A program made the translations under genes and the position numbers. A stretch of 64,000 nt of DNA from Takakia lepidozioides (taxonomy: Eukaryota; Streptophyta; Takakiopsida; Takakiales; Takakiaceae). Positions 55,101-64,000 of this stretch are shown here, piece by piece. The stretch is from positions 30,876,001 through 30,940,000 of the forward strand of contig CM060731.1 of NCBI GenBank assembly GCA_030704615.1, given 5' to 3'. The notes under the pieces were generated by a model. It ran no database searches and was not told the origin of the DNA. It saw only the letters and a list, made by a program, of their open reading frames with translations. Position 1 is the stretch's first letter. Each line of letters begins with the position of its first letter.

Positions 55101-58100
55101 TGATACACATTTGCCTACAACTGGAGGGTTATTAGCTGAGTGCAGTCTATAGGGTCCACCCTCGGAAGGGGGCAGTAGCCGCATGGTGAAGTGGCTCTTT
55201 AGTTACGCCTGCTTTGGCTGGAGTCTTCTCTCTCTCTAGCTGAGTGCCATCCCTAGGGATGCACATGGACAGTGCCCCCAAGGATCATCATTCACACGGA
55301 TTCTACTGTTTCAGCAAGGGTGTACCCATATGCACACGAAAACACCATCTTCATTCACACCAAATCCATAATATCCTTAGCTTGGAGAACTCACGCTACA
55401 AGTGGCTCGCTCTGGAGGTTTTCTGATCTGCGCTTGAATGAATTCATCTTGCAGGTCATACAGTTGCAAGAAAGAAAATTTCTTTTGTGGGGCTAATTTG
55501 AATGCACATATGTCTCTCCATGACGGTTCTCTGGCACATCGCACAACAAGGGAAACCACATAAATCTTTCACAATGGCCTTTAAAGAAGAGCAATGTAAG
55601 ACTCAAGAGTAATTTTGCCATGAGACGGTAATGAGAGAGAAGCGAATGCATGAAGATTCCACCTTTGTCCCACAACTGGTCTTTCAGGTGCATGACCACT
55701 TTCTCTCACAGCACGTGGTATTCGGAAGTCCATCATTTGATACCTGCATTATAAACAAGCTGCAAACACGCTGAGAGAAAGAAAGGGGGACATTTTATAA
55801 TGAGCCTCAAGGTCTCATGTGACAACACTAGAACAGCAGCTAACCAAGTAGAACCATATCAACCAAAGAACAAGTCAAAAGCTTAAGTGTTGCATGAAAG
55901 CAGGCTGCCTCACAGTGAGCGAGACTAAAAGTGTTTGGAATGGAGACATTTCTTTCAGGAGCGTGAGACAGAAACAGATAAGGAAAGAAAGAAACTTTAT
56001 AACATCCACAGGGGTTTAGGGAGGTAGAGAATGTACTCATAAGACGTTTTCCGTAGCCTTGCGGCTGTGGTTTAGAGGGGTAGAGAGACAAAGAGATGGT
56101 AGACTCAGAAGAGAAGAGAACACAACCGAGCAACTTATCAATCCAAAGTCTTTGAGGGTTGCCACAGAATTCTCCTCTCACAACGTACATGCGAGACTCT
56201 GGATACTTCCGAGGATCATAGCCATTCTTGATCCAGAGTGTGCGGAAGGGCCCATACCCAAAGTAGTAGGCCATCCTAAACAGCACCCTGCACCATCTCC
56301 ACAGCCCTGGAGTTAGGTACAAATCCCACAGTCCTCAAAATTTATTTTTGGCCAGAACAATTGCAATAGGTAAATCATGTCAATATGTCTTTGTTCGTGA
56401 GACAAATGTACTCAGAAGATGTTGTTTGCCATAGACCCTGCTCTCAGTTTGGGTGATGTTTGTGAGATATAATTCACACAAAAGTGCATTTTTGGGACTC
56501 AAGGGCAGCAGTATTCATCACCAGAGTATTCACTACTTGCAAGCTTCTGTGACAAGAGTTAGGACAAAGAGGGAACTATGTTGGGCATGATCACATCTTC
56601 CCCTGACCAGAACGTGGTGAAAGATATAGAGACAACAGAGAGAGGTTTTGTGTATTGTGCTTGCAACAGCCGCGTACTCTGCCGATGCCCGAAATGGGGA
56701 GGTTGGGAACCTAGGATGTGAATAGTACTGTCGAATTAAGCTGTACCTTTTTATTTGGAAAGTGGTGAGGACCACACCCAGATCCATCAGGCGGTCACTG
56801 AGTGTGGCCTTGGCCCAGACAGGGCGCTCCTCAAAAAGCTGGGTCACTGCTGCTGTAAGCTGAAACTCAATTGAGCCTCGGATCAGCTTGTCCTCCCAGC
56901 CTGTTGGTGCTGGAACTTGTGCAAAAGGAATTGAGAACACAACATTTTCTGTTGGAGAGAAAGAGAGAGTGATGATGAAACACGCCACTCTATCTAGGAA
57001 TTGAAACAAGAGTGATAGCATTACCGCACTTTGCCATTGAGACAAAATGTGAAATGCTTCTTTGTGGCACAGGGTAAAACAACTTGAATCTATGAGATGT
57101 TTTTAACTCCAAAACCCAAGATTCCACACTAAACAATGGCACGATTCAGACCAAACAGTAATACAGGCATGCACAAAGTGCAAAACATGCAGAGCTGAAT
57201 GTCAAACCCGTGATCTCTTCATGGCAGAGCCGAACAAAAGCATCGTAAGTTAAGGACTGGCCACCCACTTGCTGCATAAAAGGACATGGGGACAGTGGTG
57301 CAAAACCATAGAGTATAACATCTAATAACTAACTTTGGATATCTTTGATCTTGAAGTCCAGGCCAAAGCACGGCACTGCAGTCGCCTGCAGACAGGATCT
57401 GACACATGTCAATACAAGCCATATGTTACAGAGAAGGCTTGGCACCCAAGAGTACCGAAACAATCTTGACAAGTAAAGCCAGAACAAGCACCCATGTCAA
57501 TCACAAGAAGGCGGTAACCCTCCTACCAGATATTGCCAGATAATAAGAAACACTTGAGAAAGATATGTACTCATCTCTTTGACCAAAAATCCCACAGCTA
57601 GTTGTCAAGCAGAATAGGGGTCGATATCAACTGAAGACTTACCCCAACACGGGAACAAATTCTGTGCTTCTCATTGGCTGAGGGAGACCAGCGTGGGGAT
57701 CTATACAACGACTGCAGATTCACTCCGATATTGGAACATATCTACCTTTTTTATAATCTGTGGTTGTCATGGGTAAGGATCCTGGTATGGGTCTCTAATC
57801 TATTCATCTTGTGAAAGAAGGCGTATAGCACCAACTTAGAGGTCCTCTAAAAACAATCATAACCACACTTTCTAGCTGGAGGTGAGTCAAGACTTTCAGG
57901 ATGAAGCCACATACCTCCATCTGCAAGGTTGGGTCACCTTCATTCTTCCTATTTGTTTTTTTGTTGGTAAAATCTGAAGGCCGCAACCTACATAAGCCGA
58001 TGCCAGACTCGGATTTAAGAGCTCGAAGGCACTGTTCTCACTTATTGGCCACTTCCTCAGTAGCCACAAAGGTGCAGAAAGATCAGAACTGTTCCACATT

Positions 58101-60397
58101 GTCAGCTTTGTAAATGACCTTAGCAGTGCTGCAATAATGTTGTTGTGCATAAGAGATAGAACCAAACATACACAGTTTCTTCCGGCATATCTTTCAAGGA
58201 GAAGAGCGGGGGAACCAGCATCATGAGCTCCTCCTGCTCCATGTCCATCAGGCCACCTTTCTCTGAACACAAAATGGGTACTGTCTTGAGTTCCACCTTA
58301 ACTTGAACATACAGTTATCTCACCTTGAGATTAAGGTTAAAAATGTTTGAAATCCAACCAGAGTTTGAAAGTTGACTTTCAGGTGGTAGATCGTCCTGCG
58401 CCAACCACTCTGCTTTTCTATTTTATCAAGGCTGATTTCAGTAAAATGTAGTGTCTCTGGGCTTGTAACCAGTGCCATTTCTCTTGGACCGAAGAATGTA
58501 AATAAGGACAAGTGGAGTGATTTCAGTTCTTCAATGTTTGAATAAGCTCTCCCTCCTTGCAAATCTCATCTACCAGCTATACAAAAGCATTCTTTCAACA
58601 AAGTTTCCGTCCTGAATAAACAGGAACATTTAAAATTGTACATGAAAACAATAGGACGCACCAAATCGTTGCTCATCTCGCCTACGTTTCTGGCCTTTAG
58701 TGGCGTCTGCATGAACAGACAGGACATATTGATAGTCTGCCATTCCTTCACCAAGCCATTCAACAACCACCAGTTCAAAGCCCACCCAGGTTAGAATGTT
58801 GATACAGCAGCAGAGGAATTGCAACTATCCTAATCCATTTGAGTACTGATACACCTGAAATATTTTATTACCATCATCATCATGCGGATGACATTTTGCC
58901 AATACTGGTAACCATCAGGGAAAAAAGAAGAAGAAAAAGTATTAGTACATCCAGGAGAGGCGAAGAGGGAGAGAGATTCCACTGCGCATCTCATGGCTTT
59001 GCAGACATAAACATGCAAAGATTGAAAAAGGGGAAGAACAAAAGGAGCAAAGAGAGAAACAAAAAATTACCATCAAAATTGTAGGCATGCTCTACCCTTG
59101 CAACAATTTCAGCACTGACTTCAAAATCGTTCCCGTCAATTTCTCGAGCATTTCCTGTCTCTGGTGAATTAGCCTCTGAGGAAAAGACCACAGGTGGTTG
59201 GAAATGCGAATCTTGTGCAGACTTTCTGCAGGGCCTTCGCTTGATTCGCAACAAAAGGTCAGAGGTCTGATGGAGCTCGCCAAATGCTGCATGTGCATAT
59301 GGGTCTTCAGGACGAAACTTAAGCTCCAAATAATTGGCCTCAGAAGCGCGGGCCTGTGTATACAGTGAGCTTAGAATCCGAAGTAAATAAATGAGATTGC
59401 CCAGTTGGATGGAAACATAGGGACTAAAAACTACCTTTGTAAGGGGCTCACTCCGGTAGTGTGACTTACTTTGGTAGAGACAATTAGTTCAGGCTTTCCA
59501 TATATCCTCTAGAAAACCCACAAAAGAGAAAGGAAGAAGGAAAGAGACATTATAATGTGGACCGGGCCAAGGGACACCTGAGAGAACCACAGAACAGTAA
59601 AAGCAGAGAACCGGAGGCAGAGAAAGAGAATGTACTCATAAGACATTGTTTGCCATATCCCTGTAGCCACACCCCGCACCCAGTTTGGGCAAAACAGAGA
59701 AAGAAAATTATTACATCCACTGGAGGCCCAAAGGGCCAAAGGAAACAACAGCAAAGGACCATAAAAAAACAAAACTCCACAGGATCAAGTCTCCCTGGGA
59801 GGTGATGAGGGGTTCCAGCCACAGTATATGACTCATCCTGAGATTGCCATAGGGCTCATGCCGAGCTGACGACTATCCAGCTATAAGGGATTGTGTTTAA
59901 ATAAGGGCTGAGAATGATAACAATTTCGAAAAACATGAGATTTACTCCATCGTTGCTCTTGAAGCCCTCTGGATTGCAACAGATGTGACACAAGTAGCTT
60001 TTGGGAGAGTGGGCCACAAGGTGGACATTGTGCCGAATCCCAATGCCCACGGGGTGTCTTTCCCGAACAGAGTCAGGAATCTAAACTAAAATTGTCATTT
60101 ATGTTCACATTACAGCTTCGGATGCGAGGCTGACATTGACATAATACTATAAACTGATAACACTCAGTGAGAGAGAGTGATATCCAATTAGTGATCCAGC
60201 TACCAGGGCGGAATACCAAATAATTAAGGATACAAGATGAGCATTTGAGAGGCCAAGAATACCTTGGCAATGCTTTCTTCGCCCCCAAGTGTCTGTGTAG
60301 CGCGAGCCAGCGAAGAAGGGTAGCCAGGGTAGTTAACGGCAAACACTCGTCGATCGGGCAACACACCACTCACAGTGCCTTCCTCAATTGCTCCCAT
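52148..60397 (-). CDS. GTF3C5: TFIIIC subunit 5 (Tau95 / GTF3C5 homologue)
   Basis: Exons: 60397-60263, 59353-59071, 58745-58662, about 58263-58173, 57987-57915, 57385-57334, 56915-56747, 56287-56189, 55743-55663, 55530-55395, 54712-54445, 53968-53742 and 53134-53057, then a final exon ending at 52148. Junctions keep frame up to 53057; the link to the last exon (about 52372-52148) is unresolved. The N-terminal dimerisation part has VFAVNYPGYPSSLARATQTL, FRPEDPYAHA, LLLRIKRR and MADYQYV. The DNA-binding part has GLDFKIKDIQ, LFEERPVWAKATLS, YYFGYGPFRTLW, NGYDPRKYPESRMYQMMDFR and the barrel end YTGWFRR. The acidic tail is Asp/Glu-rich and ends YTIYEQDG. TFIIIC binds the A and B boxes of tRNA genes and places TFIIIB for RNA polymerase III. 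Confidence 0.88.
55150..55240 (+). repeat. SINE-like short repeat, copy 2, in a GTF3C5 intron
   Basis: This copy lies between the exons at 54712 and 55395. It reads 'gtccaccctcgg', 'gcagtagccgcatggtgaagtggc', 'cgcctgctttggctgg' and a CT-rich end. The shared words with copy 1 are in the same order. Confidence 0.35.
56031..56450. repeat. Dispersed short repeat, two copies in a GTF3C5 intron and exon flank
   Basis: 'atgtactcataagacgtttt' at 56031 and 'atgtactcagaagatgttg' at 56406 start two copies of a repeat of about 50-60 bp. It continues 'tgccata.accctg..ctcagtttggg' in the second copy. A third copy lies at 59630-59695. Short A/G-rich runs precede two of the copies. Confidence 0.4.
59630..59695. 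repeat. Dispersed short repeat, third copy
   Basis: Begins 'atgtactcataagacattg', continues 'tttgccatatccctgtagcc' and ends 'cagtttgggc'. It lies in the intron between the first two GTF3C5 exons and matches the copy at 56406-56450 closely. Confidence 0.45.
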
Positions 60398-61077
60398 CTC
60401 TAACGCTCTGGGACGAGACCCAAATTCAGACTTCGCCTGAAAACTTCCTTCTTCCTTTCAGGGTAGCAGAGTGGGGAAGGGAACCGACCAACTCGACGGG
60501 GAAAAGTTCCCTCTTGGTTTCTCCATCAGCCTGCTCCACCACGAGGATCCCATGAGTCCTAACACAAATATTTATCTTTGAAGAGATTTACTTTTAGCTC
60601 AAAAACGGAGACAACACAAGAACAGAGACAAGTCATCAGACTGACTTGGGCAACCTATACATAATCTTGCTTGTGGGCTACGTAGATTCTGTGAAGCTAG
60701 GACTTCTTTCAAAGCGATAGCAATGCTTACCTCGAAATCGGCAGCTACGCTAGCATAGATCGCCCTCCTCGCATGTTGAAAGTCGGAAGGTTAAGCCTTT
60801 GGTCTATTCTTTCGTCCAGATTCGTTCGCTCGCCAGTATTTCGTTCATTCACTGGGAATGATAGTGCTCGTCTTCGTTGATCCGGCCAGAGTGGACGACC
60901 CCTGCATTGGTCCCAGCGTATGCAATGGACCAAAGAAAAGGGGGGAAGGGGGTGCCAAGGCAAGCACACACATATGCACGGAGATGCATTGCTTGATTGT
61001 ATCTGCAGGCCTTTGGGACCCAATACCTCTGTGATTATAGGCCCAGGATTTCAAAATCTCAAACAGGGAAAGGCGAC
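60398..61077. promoter_or_regulatory. Shared divergent promoter of GTF3C5 and THP1
   Basis: The start codons of GTF3C5 (minus, 60397) and THP1 (plus, 61078) are 680 bp apart and face away from each other. The interval contains GC-rich stretches near 60470-60560 and 60830-60990 and no clear TATA box on either side. Both genes must start transcription within it. Co-regulation is possible but not shown. Confidence 0.5.
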
Positions 61078-63765
61078 ATGGCGTATGGATCAGTGGACGG
61101 AAACAGGAGACTGGGAGATTATGTTTCACAAGTTGTGGATGCTTTGAGCTCACAGAATGGGGCTGCTCTATCGGATCTTCTGGCAGTATCTGCGGGCGCT
61201 TACCGTGATTCAGTTGCATCTGCTCTGGATCTGGTCAAGGTGAGCTCCCTCCTTTTTGTAAAGTCCTAAGTCAATGTCGGGTATCCAACCCCTCATTGCC
61301 AGCCCTTTGGAATTTAAATGTCGAGCTCTCCGAAGAATATTTTATCTGGCAGATCATTCTCTCAAAACGGTTTTTGACAAGTGGGTTATCCAGGGTTTAA
61401 TAACTCCTTGGGAAGATGGCCTTCATTTTGGTTTGGTGCGGCCATGTGGGGATGCATAATGGGGTTTATATTAGAGAGAGGGTTTTCCAGGCTTATGTAT
61501 GGAAGACGGTGACAGAGGTGCTCGTTTTTACTCTTAGGAAGCTAAATTCTCCACACCCTCTATTCTCTTTTGGTTGGACGGTACCACCCTTTCCAACACT
61601 GGGGGAATCTGTTGTACTGAAAGTCAAGTCAGTTCAAGTTCTCAAGAGTACAGACTTTAGATCGGGGTGCTGTGGTAGGGCCAGGATGCAAACAGGATGG
61701 TCAAGCCAGTGGAGAGAGTGGCTCCTCTGGGGGATATGTTGCTGCAACATATGCGATGCATGCTTTGGTTTGCTCGCAGGCGCTTCGTCGAGGGGTACGG
61801 TGCCCTTGAGAAATCTGCCAAGTATCCATCCCATCTATGAAATTGGATTCCTTAAGTGCTGATTTGGTTAGAGGTTTATGAACTAATTTCAACTACATCC
61901 TTCGCACTCACACAATGGAGGCAGTTGCATGGATTGTGGTGGATAGTGCAGTAGTTTTCAGAGACTTTGAACCACAAGATTATTCAATTGAAGGCCCAGT
62001 TGAGGACTTCAGCAATGGTCACCTAAAGAAAGTAGCCTGAGATTTCTGCACAGCGCCGTCTACGAATATAAGAGTGTGTAGCAGTAGTGGAGCTTCACGT
62101 GATAACTTGATGGCAAAGTATCTCTTGTTAAAGGAGCATGTGTTGTGAACAATGCTGTGGTGAACGAGACTCGACTTTCTAGTTTTAGGTCATGTATCAT
62201 ATGTAAGGGTCGTTGCAAGGATCAGATGAGTTCAATACTTCGGCTATAGCTTGTGGGTGGGAGGTCCTATCCATAACAAGTTCAAAGTGCTGTCACTGAA
62301 GAAAAAGCAGAGTGCTGGCAAAAGTAAAGAAGGACGAAGTAAATATTTCAGCACGGCATTTGATTCAGGAGCAGACAGGTCTAGTTTTTCTTGAGGTCTC
62401 ATCAGTTACGTAATCGCAGTGCATCCCTCTAGTGATGACGCATGACTTTCAAATCAAGTGAAGCGACTTTCCTCAATGATATGGCGTATCACAGCTCTTT
62501 TCTGCAGGAGTTTCGTAATTGGGAGTCAGCATGGGCCATGAAAGCCCTTCACACTATTGTCTACGATCTACGTACACTTGCTGAGATGGTGGGTCCAACT
62601 TCCTTCACTGTATCGGTGAAAACAACATTCGGAGGAGGGAATATTAGGTCCCTAAGTCTGAGGTTGACATAGCTTTTCCTTTCCTCCAGCTTATCTGAGG
62701 GGAACAGGACAGTATTTTCACTTTCATTCTTTGCCATCATTCGGATTTGTAACATTGTTGTGCTAGACCCCCTATATGTGGGCTGCCGGTAGGTGAATAC
62801 CAACATGACAGTAACTGCTATTGTTGTCCTACGATCGATTGTGTCTTCCATGAGATTGAGCTACACTCTAGCTACTTTTGAACAGATATCTGACGTTAGG
62901 GGCCAGTACAGGATATACCATTTAAGACAACAGGAAAATACTGGAGAGGTTTATAAAACAGTTTTTATCTTAGCCTTGTGTCTGTAGGTTTGACACAAAC
63001 ACAGAGAGAATTGCGGATTGCAATCACACAAATCCTGAAAATCCATTGTTACCTGTTGGGAAGAATATTAATCTTGCATGGAAGTTTGTCGTTGACTGGT
63101 GCTGTTATTCTGGGCTGCAGGCAGATAGGGAGATGACAGAACAGGGCAAGATCCCAGACAAGCTCAAGGGTGCTGGCTCTTTCCTTATGAAAGTGTTTGG
63201 AGCACTTGCGGTATGCATCAAATTGGACCTTCATTTTGTCCTTTGATATCAGCAATCTAAAGTTTGGGGGCAGATAGAGCGAGGGTTTTGGAAAATGCCA
63301 CCCATTGAACATTATGGCCCATTCAGTATAGGAGGGGGGGGAAATTACTGACCAGAAGGGTCTATTGAAAGGAGAACCACGAATGATCCCCAAAATGGTT
63401 TCACAGAAAACCCCAAACATTGTTCCGCTCTGGGTGCTCATAGCTGATGGCCTCTGCGTAGTATGAGCAATGGACAGTAACACTTCCCTCTGATCTAAAT
63501 GGATTTTGGGCACCAGTGTGGGAGAGACAGCAAGAGTCAATAACCGTCCCTTTGTAGTCATTGGCCATACCATACCTCTCAGGACTTCATCCAGATTTTA
63601 ACCGGGTCACAGTTTTCATCATTCAGACTAACAAACTCAGCCCTTATCTAAAGTGATTTTACCCTCAAATAACTGGATGGCTGTTATGAATTTGTGCAGG
63701 GAAAAGGGCCGAAGAGGGTGGGAGCTTTGTATGTGACTTGTCAACTTTTCAAAGTGTACTTTAAG
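61078..63765 (+). CDS. THP1: TREX-2 complex subunit THP1/PCID2, 5' part
   Basis: Five exons are visible: 61078-61239, 61685-61821, 62495-62588, 63121-63210 and 63700-63765, all in phase. The protein starts MAYGSVDGNRRLGDYVSQVV, then ANRMVKPVERVAPLGD, RRRFVEGYGALEKSA, FLQEFRNWESAWAMKALHTI, DKLKGAGSFLMKVFGALA and GKGPKRVGALYVTCQLFKVY. These are the PCI-family phrases of plant THP1 and animal PCID2, in the usual order. TREX-2 sits at nuclear pores and couples transcription to mRNA export; PCID2 binds SAC3 and DSS1. The gene continues past the window, so the C-terminal winged-helix part of the PCI domain is missing. The start ATG is 162 nt before the first donor, and MAYxSxGxxxRRxxDY is the family start. 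Confidence 0.92.
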
Positions 63766-64000
63766 GTGAGAGCCAGTTGCCTTTATTCTATAGGCACATT
63801 CTGTAGGAGCCAATATTCTCTTGGAGGAAATAGCTATTTAGTTTGATGGCACAAATGCACGATTGTAATTCAAAACTTCCCTTGAGACAGACGACATCCT
63901 AATTACCTAACTCAAGGTGTACTAAATTCAGTTTTATAGGGGTACTGTGTTTCGCAAGTGAAATACATATCCTGCAGAAACATTGTGACAAAGATTGCCT
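63766..64000 (+). other. THP1 intron
   Basis: The exon ending at 63765 is followed by a GTGAGA donor and no further THP1 exon is seen before the window ends. No other feature was recognised. Confidence 0.7.

Noticed and set aside
58320-58562. Minus-strand frame of 80 codons as a GTF3C5 exon
   Set aside because: The exons at 58662 and about 58263 join in phase without it and match the family continuously. It is most likely intronic.
60745-61219. Minus-strand frames opposite the THP1 start
   Set aside because: They overlap the well-supported first THP1 exon and its leader and have no recognisable domain.
1-64000. tRNA, rRNA or organelle DNA insertions
   Set aside because: I looked for cloverleaf-type boxes, rRNA-like conserved words and plastid or mitochondrial genes and recognised none. 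A tRNAscan-SE and rRNA search would settle it.

Overview
The window looks like nuclear DNA of an intron-rich, repeat-rich green plant. The housekeeping genes read as plant-type versions with many short exons and clean GT-AG junctions: SEC24, mitochondrial ribosomal bL12, SKP1, TFIIIC subunit 5 (GTF3C5) and the TREX-2 subunit THP1/PCID2. The unusual mobile-element cargo makes a streptophyte alga (Chara-like) or another early-diverging streptophyte my best guess. That is inference; no species marker was seen.

Layout. 1-5.1 kb (+): remnants of a SET-domain gene followed by a CACTA (TNP2-type) transposase. 5.2-11.9 kb (-): a large multi-exon gene joining a ParB-like domain to a beta-class DNA amino-methyltransferase, with a 95-bp tandem array in one intron. 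12.0-14.0 kb: two more tandem arrays (85-bp units and a 288-bp higher-order repeat) built around palindromes with the same GGCGCC centre. 14.1-14.8 kb: unrecognised ORF. 15.6-18.4 kb (+): MULE-like transposase gene with a SWIM zinc finger, interrupted by a CACAGCC minisatellite. 18.8-25.6 kb (-): decayed Ty3/gypsy retrotransposon carrying an intact DNMT3-like cytosine methyltransferase ORF. 26.9-27.8 kb (+): PPR pseudogene. 29.7-36.5 kb (-): complete 12-exon SEC24. 38.4-39.1 kb: non-autonomous hAT element with a perfect 8-bp target-site duplication. 40.9-41.5 kb (-): mitochondrial bL12. 43.6-44.8 kb: tandemly duplicated VPS13/VPS62-like exon. 45.2-46.9 kb (-): PD-(D/E)XK nuclease fused to a protein kinase (Crinkler-like architecture). 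48.0-48.3 kb (-): orphan first half of SKP1. 52.1-60.4 kb (-): GTF3C5. 61.1 kb onward (+): 5' part of THP1/PCID2, divergent from GTF3C5 and running off the window.

The right half (29-64 kb) is ordinary gene space: COPII transport, mitochondrial translation, Pol III initiation and mRNA export. The left half (1-27 kb) is accessory. There, three different methyltransferase-type enzymes (SET, amino-methyltransferase with ParB, C5-methyltransferase) sit in or next to mobile or repeat DNA. The most novel candidate is the ParB-methyltransferase locus with its palindromic arrays, which could be a self-contained protein plus DNA-site system.
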